From: an uncultured Acidobacteriia bacterium
GTDB taxonomy: Bacteria; Acidobacteriota; Terriglobia; Bryobacterales; Bryobacteraceae
DNA length: 48,509 bases
Reading direction: 5' to 3'
NCBI GenBank assembly: GCA_903909435.1
Contig: CAIVVT010000085.1
Coordinates: forward strand, 1 to 48,509
Part shown: one piece after another, positions 36,510-44,565 of the stretch
Numbering within the stretch: position 1 is the stretch's first letter
Layout: each line of letters opens with the position of its first letter
The notes under the pieces: model-generated
Told to the model about the DNA's origin: nothing
The model's input: only the letters and a program-made list of their open reading frames with translations
Database searches by the model: none
Position numbers and translations under genes: made by a program

Positions 36510-37672
36510 TCGAGTCTCTCTTCCTCCGGCGGAATCCAGCGAGGTAATTCGGGTCTTATTATCTAGTTTATACCTTGTCGCCAGTAGTCCACGGCAAGTT
36601 CGGAGAATTCTCGTCCACTTTCGATTGCGTCTGCAAGAGCTTTCCTAGCTCGGCAACCCTGGCTATGGACCTTCTTGAGGCGACCTCGAAGTATCGTTGT
36701 ATCGTTGCGCTTGAACGAGATGCCCGTGCAATGTCCAAAGGCAGGGCTGACGTGTCGGCGCTGATGACGGCAGCGCGGCCACGACAGTCGAAACGTGAGC
36801 CGGCGGCGAGTGCAGCGATCGTCAGCCCACCCTGCCGCGTTACGATCTGGCGCGAGTCCGAGTCTGCAGCCGGCGGAAAGGTGCGAGCAATGCCGCGCGA
36901 GCCCGAATGAGGCGTCGCACGGCGCGCGTCGCGGTACGTTCCGTCCAAGGCCCAGGCTTCCTGGAAGGCCTTGACAACAGATTCACCCCCCCCGACTGGG
37001 TTACTACCGTTGCGGGAAGTTTGCAACTAGCGCTCGCTCGGTGTAGGAGCGGCCTTTCTCCCGTGCAGCCGACGGCGCCGGAGTGGAATTGCATCGGGAG
37101 CATTGTGCCGATCGTTACCAGCGACATGCCAGGCGCTCCAGTTTGGCGAACGTGGTGCCTGCCGAGCCGAGTTACACCTGGCGCAGGGCGTGCAATAGGA
37201 TCATCCCCGCCTTGGTGCACGGTCTCAGGTGGAGACGGCTATCCCGGCAGTACGCCGACATGCGCCGCGGATTTTTCTCTACGGCATCCAAGTCCATGAA
37301 CACCTCCGGAGTGTCGAGTCCGCGGTATCCACGGCCATTTTCGCCGCCGGGTTCCGAGCCATTCCCTGGCGATCAAGCAACGCAAGAATCCGATCGTGCA
37401 TGAATCGGACGCGACGCTCTCCAGGCACTTCAGCGCGCTTGCGCCTCGGGGCATTGCCTGGGCGGATTCATTCACCCGGACTCACCCGCCGCTAGTCTCA
37501 AATGGACAGATAGCTTATCTAGCGACATGGAGGTAACGGCGCTCCCTGATGAACGTCTCGAACAATGCTAGGATTGGCAGTGGTGACCCTTCATGCGTAG
37601 GCACATGCGCCTTTTCAGTTGGCTCTGAATCGCGTGGACGCCTATCTGATTGAAGAGAAAGCCACTTAATGT
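36510..37672. other. gene-poor stretch before tRNA-Pro
   Basis: About 1.2 kb without a supported gene. Reading frames are short, Arg-rich and lack family resemblance. It marks the transition to the island side. Confidence 0.5.
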
Positions 37673-37749
37673 CGGGGCGTAGCGCAGCCTGGTAGCGCAC
37701 CTGCCTTGGGCGCAGGGGGTCGGGCGTTCAAATCGCCCCGCCCCGACCA
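37673..37749 (+). tRNA. tRNA-Pro (anticodon TGG)
   Basis: The gene folds as a 77-base cloverleaf. The acceptor arm is CGGGGCG (37673-37679) pairing with CGCCCCG, with discriminator A and an encoded CCA at 37747-37749. The anticodon arm CCTGC / GCAGG encloses CTTGGGC, giving TGG, which decodes CCA proline. The T arm carries TTCAAAT. All stems pair without mismatch in the acceptor, and C1-G72 is typical for proline tRNAs. A terminator follows directly. tRNA genes are common integration sites, and the downstream region looks foreign. Confidence 0.95.
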
Positions 37750-37764
37750 ATAAAATCAATAGCT

Positions 37765-37809
37765 TACAGCCGTTTTCTCGAAGGCGAGAAAACGGCTGTA
37801 GTCATTTTT
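37765..37809 (+). terminator. strong rho-independent terminator after tRNA-Pro
   Basis: A perfect 16-bp stem (TACAGCCGTTTTCTCG at 37765-37780, pairing with 37785-37800) closes a four-base loop (AAGG). It is followed by ATTTTTG at 37804-37810. Confidence 0.9.
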
Positions 37810-38418
37810 GTAGCTGCGACATTCCTCAAAGTCCAACAACGTGTGTACCCATGCGATGATTCAACCAACAAACACTTGTGGCGGTAGGCACTGATTCACC
37901 GATCCACTGCGCCCAAGGCAGTTGGTGCTAGTGTCGGCTCGGCGCACACAACGCCTTTTCTTTCAGGGAGTTCACGTGGAATCATCTGCATCCGCCGAGC
38001 ACGCAGGCGGTTGATTTTGTGGGTGTTGCGATCAGAGGGTCACTGTTGGCCCAGACAGGTTCAGAATCGGTGCTTTGGACGGATTAAGGCGCTTCTTTTG
38101 AATGTAGTGCGCGACTGGGACGGAATGGGGTCTCCTGAACTTCACGAGCCTGTCCACGACGGGAGCAGGCGGCCGGTTGTGTTCGAATTGTCGCAGACCA
38201 TGCCGAAATCGGCAGTTTTTGGGGCTTTTGGGCGGGATTGGAGCCCCATGGGGCCAAGTTCAATTGATTTCCCCTGCCCAAGACGCCAATCGCCAAGAGT
38301 TATCATGGACAAGCGCGTCCGAGGGTTACGGTTCCGCGCGCTTTACTCCCGTGTTGACTAAGATCGAGCAAAGGGTATCAGCCTACCCGCACCGGGAACC
38401 GCACTGGACTCGTTTCAT
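37801..38418. other. intergenic stretch, no supported gene
   Basis: Gene-free 0.6 kb between the tRNA terminator and the PycTM-like gene. No direct repeat of the tRNA 3' end was found here. Confidence 0.4.
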
Positions 38419-39090
38419 TTAGGGACGTATAAGAAGCAAGAAGACGGCCATGCCTCCACCCAATAGGCCAAGCCACATTGAGAGACGTATTAGTCGGTAT
38501 TTCTTTTGACATACCGTCGAGATAGCAAAGATATTTGTGCACAGGCCGTGTTCGAGGTCATCGGCCTTCTCCTTCCTGAAATGATTCCAATAGTCTTCGA
38601 CTGACTTGTGAGAAAGAATGTTTTTCCAATAGATATGATCTGGTCCTTCGGTGTTCCAAAGTCGTGGCTGGACTGAGATCGCGCTTAGCAGTATTGAGGC
38701 ACCGATGACCGTAAAGGTTGCGGCCTCTAGCCAAGTTGTTGCCGACCATGCGTTCAACGGCACGGTGAATAACGGCTTGTGAAGTTGCGCGGCATAGAGC
38801 GATCCAACGATGGTCGAACCGAATACGATCGTCACTGCGGCCTTGGCGTCTGCCAGACGAAAATTGCCGCTAATGTAATTATGGGTTCGCCAAAGATAGT
38901 CTAATCGTTCGAAAACGGTGAACTCCACCTGATTCAACTTGGGAACGATTTCAGAATCGACCCTGGACCTTCGGAATCGATCGGTCTGCTCAACTCCCTC
39001 AACTTCGACGAGGGGATCAATGGGCGAGGTAAGTTCCGGGAGAAGATTTTCGTGCCCGGCGCTCAATGCTTCATGCTCGTTGCTTTCCAT
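38419..39090 (-). CDS. membrane protein resembling Pycsar effector (PycTM-like)
   Basis: This 223-residue protein resembles the transmembrane effectors of Pycsar and related nucleotide-signalling systems. After an acidic N-terminus it has FRLADAKAAVTIVFGS (79-92, the family's ADxKA motif at the first helix). Hydrophobic helices lie near 84-102, 120-141 and 203-221. A soluble segment has HIYWKNILSHKSVEDYW and DDLEHGLCTNIFAIS with CQKKYRLI, the pattern of these effectors. Such effectors permeabilise or damage the cell when cyclic nucleotide is sensed. The ATG at 39090 lies five bases after GGAGG. A class III cyclase gene is 2.7 kb away on the other strand. The family call is by pattern only. 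Confidence 0.6.
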   Translation of the reverse strand: MESNEHEALSAGHENLLPELTSPIDPLVEVEGVEQTDRFRRSRVDSEIVPKLNQVEFTVFERLDYLWRTHNYISGNFRLADAKAAVTIVFGSTIVGSLYAAQLHKPLFTVPLNAWSATTWLEAATFTVIGASILLSAISVQPRLWNTEGPDHIYWKNILSHKSVEDYWNHFRKEKADDLEHGLCTNIFAISTVCQKKYRLIRLSMWLGLLGGGMAVFLLLIRP

Positions 39091-40232
39091 CATGCCCTCC
39101 CACGTAAAGATACGAGACGTCGCCCTCCACTCCGCTATTGCCATACATGGTTGGCGTCCACAGGAGCTTTGCATGTCGGCCGCGTTGGTGTTGAAACCTG
39201 ATGCCAGCTTCGAAGCGTCTGGAGATGAACCTCTGACCAAGGATACATCAGCGCTGCAAGGTTGGCATTTTGAATTCAAACCTCACACTCCACGGCAGCA
39301 GCCGATGCCTTTATCCCGATTCCCGCCTTCCCCCTTCTGGACTCGTTGTGCCTATCCGCCGTCCTCCTTGCGCCTGCATCAAACGCCAGATGGAACTGAC
39401 TATCGCGCAGACGTCAAGCGGAGGCCTAGCGCCAAATCTGCGAAGGCCGACAGAGGAGCACAAATCAACTCGCCCGCCCACTTGACTCTTTGCATCTAGC
39501 GTAGAGAGTCACTGCGGACGATATCGGACATCCTTGACCCAGTCGGCGTCTTCGCGATCTTCGACAAACGCGGTACGCCTGTACGCCGACCGCAGTTGCT
39601 GGCCGAATTCGGATGACTGGCCCATGACTTGAAGGTGGCGCCCTCTTGTCAACCCGGGGGCTGCCGAAACCTCGAGTGACTGAATCGTCTCGTGGGCATG
39701 TCTCGCCTAATCTCCAAGACGCCTAAGTCGGCTGGCTTGTGCCCATCCGGATTAGGCAATGATCTCTCGAACCGAAAGGCGTTTGAGCGCCAAGCACCGG
39801 TTGTCCTAGAACATGGCACGCTTTCGGTGTATATTCGCACAATGGGAGGTGATTGTAGCTAACAATGATCGGCGACAGGATCGAGTTCCGCCGTCGCGGA
39901 TTTTCGCAAGTGCCGCGACGTCTTGCCCCTCGCTTTCGCACTTTACGGGCCGAGCCACATCGGGAGAACTTTATCACGGAAGTTTTATGTCGGAACCACG
40001 CCTCGAATGGCTGGTCGGGCCGTTTTTCGAGCGGGGTTAGAAATTGGATGTCGAAGACCGAACAGTCCTCTTTCGACCATAAAAGAACAGAACGCACAAC
40101 ACCAGGCATAGACCAGCCAATGCCTAGGATCGACCCATTGCACTGCGGTTACTATCCGCCATTGTGCACAAACTAATGTCCAATCTGCAGTACGCTTCAT
40201 TCGGCTGAAGATTTTGAGTGAAAATTTGAGCT
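39091..40232. other. gene-free stretch with a decayed coding remnant
   Basis: More than 1.1 kb separates the PycTM-like gene from the decarboxylase gene. Only the fragment at 39509-39706 looks coding. An SD-like GGAGGTGAT at 39843-39851 is followed by an ATG at 39865 at poor spacing. Confidence 0.4.
39509..39706 (-). pseudogene. 3' remnant of an unknown gene
   Basis: This minus-strand frame of 65 codons has no start at its 5' edge (a stop lies just upstream) but reads like real protein: SSEFGQQLRSAYRRTAFVED, then EDADWVKDVRYRPQ and a stop. The third codon positions in the C-terminal part favour C and G. I do not recognise the family. It lies upstream of the PycTM-like gene on the same strand and may be the end of a lost partner. 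Confidence 0.35.
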
Positions 40233-41561
40233 ATGAATCAAACTAGCCAGACCGCCAGCATTGGCGCTTCAGAGCCACCTCCCCCGGTTCATGCCGAGCG
40301 CCTGACAGCCTACGAGATGTCTGAGGTCCTCTCTCGCGCGCTACGCGAAGGAATCCTTGCCCAGACCGGAGAGACGGCAGTCTTCTACGACCTCACAAGG
40401 CTTGACAGCACCTTAGCACTCCTTAAATCCGCCTTTCCCCAGACGGCACTGAATGCCCTAGCGGTGAAGTCCAATCCGACTATAGAAATCCTCAAGCGAA
40501 TCCGCTCAGCTGGACACGGCTGTGAGGTTGCGTCTAGCGGGGAACTGCGCCTCGCTGAGGTGGCAGGTTTTCCGGTCGGAGCAATAGTCTTTGATTCCCC
40601 TGCTAAGACCAACGCTGAAATAGAGCATGCCTTAAAAATGGGCGTGGCACTCAATGCTAATTCACTTTCGGAATTAAGAAGAATCGCCACGCTACGAAAT
40701 TCTGTCGTTTCGCAGAGCCGCGTAGGTATTCGAATTAACCCAGAGACTGGCATCGGAGCTATAGAAACAACTAGTGTGGCGGTAAGACACTCGAAGTTCG
40801 GAGTGTCTCTAAGCGCTTGCCGCGAGGCCCTTCTTCGCGCACTCAGTGAATACGAATGGCTAATCGGTATCCATGTTCACATTGGATCACAGGGCATGTC
40901 GAGGGAGCAATTGCTCGACGGAATTGGCGCGGTGTACGATTTCTTCCTTCAAGCAAGGGCGACGGCTGCTGTGAATGTGTTCAACATCGGAGGTGGATTA
41001 CCCGCAAGCTACAGGGATACGGATCACCCAATTCGATTCAACGAGTATGCATGTGCACTACATAGCCGATGTCCCGAGTTGTTCTCGTCCGATGTCCTTC
41101 TCGTTACCGAGTTCGGCCGGGCCGTCCACGCGAGTTGCGGTTGGGTGGCATCAAAAGTCGAATACGTTGTCGAATATGACGACGGAATTCCAACACTCTT
41201 CATACACGTCGGCGCCGACATGTTTCTCCGCAAGGCCTACCGTCCAGCCGACTGGCACCACGACATCAGCGTCTGCGACCCGAGTGGGCGGCTTCGCACT
41301 GCGCAGAAGAGAACGTTTCGCGTCGCCGGGCCGCTCTGCTTTGCTGGGGATTACCTAGACCAGAACGTCTCACTCCCACAGGATGTTCAAGAAGGAGATT
41401 ACGTGATAATACATGATGCGGGGGCGTATACCTTCAGCATGTGGTCAGTGTACAACAGCCGCCAGTTCCCCGCGATTGTAGGCTACGAAGAACTCGGCGC
41501 TCGTTTTCAGTACCTACGTAAACGCCAAACGCTTGATGACATTGTAGCATTCTGGTCATAA
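40233..41561 (+). CDS. PLP-dependent DAP/ornithine-type decarboxylase-fold enzyme
   Basis: This 442-residue alanine-racemase-fold-barrel decarboxylase resembles LysA and the ACP-bound-amino-acid decarboxylases. The PLP lysine is K79 (ALAVKSNP). Other family residues are visible: CEVASSGEL, HVHIGSQG, FNIGGGLP, TEFGRAVHASCGWVA (EFGR in place of the usual EPGR), Cys369 in GPLCFAGDYL, and Tyr in HDAGAYTFSMWSVYNS. The substrate may be a basic amino acid, diaminopimelate or a carrier-bound amino acid. It is the first of four co-directional genes with a cyclase-fusion, asparaginase and racemase. The island context makes a housekeeping lysine role unlikely. Confidence 0.85.
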   Translation: MNQTSQTASIGASEPPPPVHAERLTAYEMSEVLSRALREGILAQTGETAVFYDLTRLDSTLALLKSAFPQTALNALAVKSNPTIEILKRIRSAGHGCEVASSGELRLAEVAGFPVGAIVFDSPAKTNAEIEHALKMGVALNANSLSELRRIATLRNSVVSQSRVGIRINPETGIGAIETTSVAVRHSKFGVSLSACREALLRALSEYEWLIGIHVHIGSQGMSREQLLDGIGAVYDFFLQARATAAVNVFNIGGGLPASYRDTDHPIRFNEYACALHSRCPELFSSDVLLVTEFGRAVHASCGWVASKVEYVVEYDDGIPTLFIHVGADMFLRKAYRPADWHHDISVCDPSGRLRTAQKRTFRVAGPLCFAGDYLDQNVSLPQDVQEGDYVIIHDAGAYTFSMWSVYNSRQFPAIVGYEELGARFQYLRKRQTLDDIVAFWS

Positions 41562-41776
41562 TTCTCATGAGCAGCAGCATGCCCCGACTCAGCCAGCCGG
41601 TTCATTCGAGAGCGTACCCGGGCTACGAAGGCGCTTGCGCTCAAACAAACTCCAGGCAAGATCTTCGATCTCCTTGAAGGCGATGCTCCCCCGGCGCTTG
41701 CAACCAACCTGGGGACCCGACCTCGACTTCGTATGGAATCTGATTACCTCAACCTGGAAGAACGGCAGTTTAATAA

Positions 41777-43336
41777 ATGGCACGGATATCACCCTACTTA
41801 GAAGAAAAGATGAGTAGCCGGAACAGCACCTGCAGCATGCAGGTCGTCTTCGTCGACATTGTAGCTTACTCAAAGCGAAAAACGCACGCACAAGTGAAGG
41901 TGATAGACGCGTTTATGAAGTCCTTAGAGGAAGCGCTGTCTGAGACTGCTCGTCAATATATTGAATATACGCACAAGAACGTCGATCTGAACATCAGAAG
42001 AGACGTAGTGCTATTGCCGGCCGGGGACGGCGCCGCAATTGCATTTCCATTCGAGGGCCTGCACGAAATGCACCTCTCGTTTTCTCGTCACCTGTTTCGA
42101 ATAGTAGATCAGGCCAATAAACAGTCCAACTGTGATTTCTTCCGCGAGCACGGGTGGTGTGACTGCCATAGCGCATTCCAGCTTCGTTGCGGGATATCCG
42201 AGGGGAAGCTGATTCTGTATAAGGATCTGAATAGTAACTACAATATCGCAGGTGATACGGTGAACATGGCGGCGCGGGTAATGGGGCTCGCTGGGGGCGG
42301 TCAGATTATTTTCACTGAGCGTGGATATTCTGAGCTTGCAGAGCTGGTTCCTGGTATAGATAAGCAGTTTCGTAGGTATCCAGCAATTTTGATTAAGCAC
42401 AACGTGAAGATCAATTTGTACCAATACATCGACAGCAACCAGCCGGGAATTGACGTGTCCTGCTTATCTGAACTCGGCACCCCTGAAGAACCAGAACCGC
42501 GCCAGAAGGTGGACCTCCCCGCAGTAGCAGTGGTTCGACCTGAGTCCCTAACCACTTCACAGTCCGCGGTCTCACGCCCTGCTCCTGAGAGGTATAGGGA
42601 CGGCTCCGGCGTTATCGTCACTTCGAACCCCATCCTCGACGAGCTCAGCCAGTGCATGGTTATGATCCCTGCCGGAGAGTTCCTGATGGGCAGCGACCAG
42701 ACCGGCCAGATGCAAGTGGAAATCTCCCGCCCGTTCCTCCTGGCCAAGTATCCAGTCACGCAGGCACTTTTCAAAGCCGTCGTGGGCAAGAATCCGAGCC
42801 GTTTCATTGCGATTGATAAACCTATCGAGAGCGTCTCCTGGAACGATGCTGCCGCCTTCTGTAACGCAGTTTCACGTGTCGCGGGACTCGAACTTGTCTA
42901 TGACACTTCTGCGGAGGAAGTGGTCTGCGACCTCAGTAAGGACGGTTATAGGTTACCAACGGAAGCAGAATGGGAATACGCGTGCCTTGCTGGCGGAAGA
43001 GCGGTAAGCTATGGCCCCATAGGCCTTGTTGCTTGGTATAACAAAAACTCGGACGGTCAGACACATCCGGTCGGTGCAAAAGCGCCGAACTCTTTCACAT
43101 TGTGCGACATGCTGGGAAACGTCTGGGAGTGGTGCGGCGATTGGTTTCAAAAGAAATACCCGACTGGGAGGCAGGTCGACTACGCGGGACCTACGTCCGG
43201 TCTTGAGCGAGTGATTCGAGGAGGTTCGTGGTCGGATCTTCCCGATAGCATTTCATCTCGCTCTCGCTATAGAAAGCCTCCTACGGCTTGTGAGGCCACG
43301 GTTGGCTTTAGGGTGGCTAGACGTTCGCGTAATTGA
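41777..43336 (+). CDS. class III nucleotide cyclase domain fused to FGE-sulfatase-fold domain
   Basis: This 519-residue two-domain protein starts with a class III cyclase homology domain. Its metal Asp residues are D27 (FVDIVAYS) and D84 (AGDG), and its transition-state pair is N163 and R167 (GDTVNMAAR). The purine-selecting Lys and Asp positions seem to be Leu/Pro and Asn, so the product may not be cAMP or cGMP. After a linker (about 230-285) comes an FGE-sulfatase fold: MIPAGEFLMGS, YPVTQALF, YRLPTEAEWEYAC, GNVWEWCGDWF, RGGSW. The two cysteines that give FGE its oxidase activity are missing (SWSDLPDSISSRSRYR), so this domain is likely a binding module. The ATG at 41777 or 41810 may be used. 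Confidence 0.85.
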   Translation: MARISPYLEEKMSSRNSTCSMQVVFVDIVAYSKRKTHAQVKVIDAFMKSLEEALSETARQYIEYTHKNVDLNIRRDVVLLPAGDGAAIAFPFEGLHEMHLSFSRHLFRIVDQANKQSNCDFFREHGWCDCHSAFQLRCGISEGKLILYKDLNSNYNIAGDTVNMAARVMGLAGGGQIIFTERGYSELAELVPGIDKQFRRYPAILIKHNVKINLYQYIDSNQPGIDVSCLSELGTPEEPEPRQKVDLPAVAVVRPESLTTSQSAVSRPAPERYRDGSGVIVTSNPILDELSQCMVMIPAGEFLMGSDQTGQMQVEISRPFLLAKYPVTQALFKAVVGKNPSRFIAIDKPIESVSWNDAAAFCNAVSRVAGLELVYDTSAEEVVCDLSKDGYRLPTEAEWEYACLAGGRAVSYGPIGLVAWYNKNSDGQTHPVGAKAPNSFTLCDMLGNVWEWCGDWFQKKYPTGRQVDYAGPTSGLERVIRGGSWSDLPDSISSRSRYRKPPTACEATVGFRVARRSRN

Positions 43337-43371
43337 AAAACAGGAATGATCGCTGATCGGAGATACTAGAA

Positions 43372-44484
43372 ATGGCTAACTTGCATAGAATTCTTCTCAT
43401 TACGACTGGTGGCACAATTGCCGGACAGGTCGCAACGGACAAACAAGATAAAAATATGGTTCGGACCGCAGACGAGTTTACAAAACTCGTTGCTCCGACT
43501 GTTAGCTACCTAAACAGAACGCACGAAATCAGTATCGAAATTGAACCATTCGCACTATGCGACGTCGACAGCTCGGATATACTTCCACGGCAGTGGATGG
43601 ACCTTGCGGCCGTCATAAAGAAGCGGTATGACAACTTCGATTCGTTTGTTATCACCCACGGCACGAATACCCTCGGGTACACCTGCGCTGCATTATCGTT
43701 TGCTCTCGCTAACCCTAACAAGCCAATTATCCTGACGGGTTCCCAAGTGTCGGCAGGACTGCCAGGGTCTGACGGATTAGTGAACCTTGAGAATGCCATG
43801 CGCGTTGCTGTTTGGAAGCGCCACGAACATCCTATCAAGGGAGTGATGGCAGTCTTTGGCAGCCATATCATCACAGGCACAAGAGTAAAGAAAAATACGG
43901 AATTTGACTACGACGCATTTGAATCATTTAGCACGGGTAGCATCGGTCGAATCGGCAGAATAATCAATATCAATGAGACGAACTTAACGAAGCATCTTAG
44001 CTATTTGCGGACGACGCAATACCCAGAAGCTAGGACGGCTAAAGACCTTCGTTGTGAAAACGACTTCGATATGCGAATTGCCTCGCTCACTGAGTTCCCA
44101 GGTATGTCATCTGATCTCTTCGCCAGCTTGGTCGACAACAATGATATTAGAGGCTTCATCTTACGGGCGTTTGGAGCCGGAGATCCCTGTACGAATCACC
44201 GGTCAGCTTTCGAATACTTGAAGGGCAAACAGATTCCCCTGGTAGTCACGACGCAGGCGCCGAATGGGAATAGTAACTTCCAAGTGAATGAGCCGGGGAA
44301 GATGCTGAGAGACACTGAGTTGGCAATCCCAGCGTACGACATGAGCATCGAGTCGCAAACGACTAAACTTGCTTGGCTGCTTGCGAAGAAGAATAAAGGC
44401 GAGCTTAACTACGCTCAGCTATGCGCCGAAATGGTTCGCGACGTCCGAGGTGAGATTAACGTCATGTGGGAAGTCGGTAATTAG
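43372..44484 (+). CDS. type I asparaginase homologue with altered active site
   Basis: This 370-residue asparaginase/glutaminase-family protein follows the cyclase fusion by 35 bases. The nucleophilic Thr lies in TTGGTIAG (T15). The second motif is THGTNT (T98, N99), where active enzymes have HGTDT with an Asp that holds the substrate amino group. The lysine region RVKKNTEFDYDAFESF is present. The Asp-to-Asn change may shift substrate to an amide or a peptide-like ligand, or abolish catalysis. It is probably cytoplasmic, since no signal peptide is seen. Neighbours suggest a role in Asn/Asp or related amide turnover within the cluster. Confidence 0.82.
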   Translation: MANLHRILLITTGGTIAGQVATDKQDKNMVRTADEFTKLVAPTVSYLNRTHEISIEIEPFALCDVDSSDILPRQWMDLAAVIKKRYDNFDSFVITHGTNTLGYTCAALSFALANPNKPIILTGSQVSAGLPGSDGLVNLENAMRVAVWKRHEHPIKGVMAVFGSHIITGTRVKKNTEFDYDAFESFSTGSIGRIGRIININETNLTKHLSYLRTTQYPEARTAKDLRCENDFDMRIASLTEFPGMSSDLFASLVDNNDIRGFILRAFGAGDPCTNHRSAFEYLKGKQIPLVVTTQAPNGNSNFQVNEPGKMLRDTELAIPAYDMSIESQTTKLAWLLAKKNKGELNYAQLCAEMVRDVRGEINVMWEVGN

Positions 44485-44565
44485 CTGGTAGAGCCCGCGA
44501 CGTGAACGGCTCTCAGTGGCGCGACGAAAGGGCTGGGCGGTCCAATCTGGCAACTCAGTTGGGTT

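Noticed and set aside
39865..40176. Frame after a near-perfect ribosome site (GGAGGTGAT at 39843-39851)
   Set aside because: The spacing from the site to the ATG is about 15 bases, and the 103-residue translation shows no family or codon pattern.
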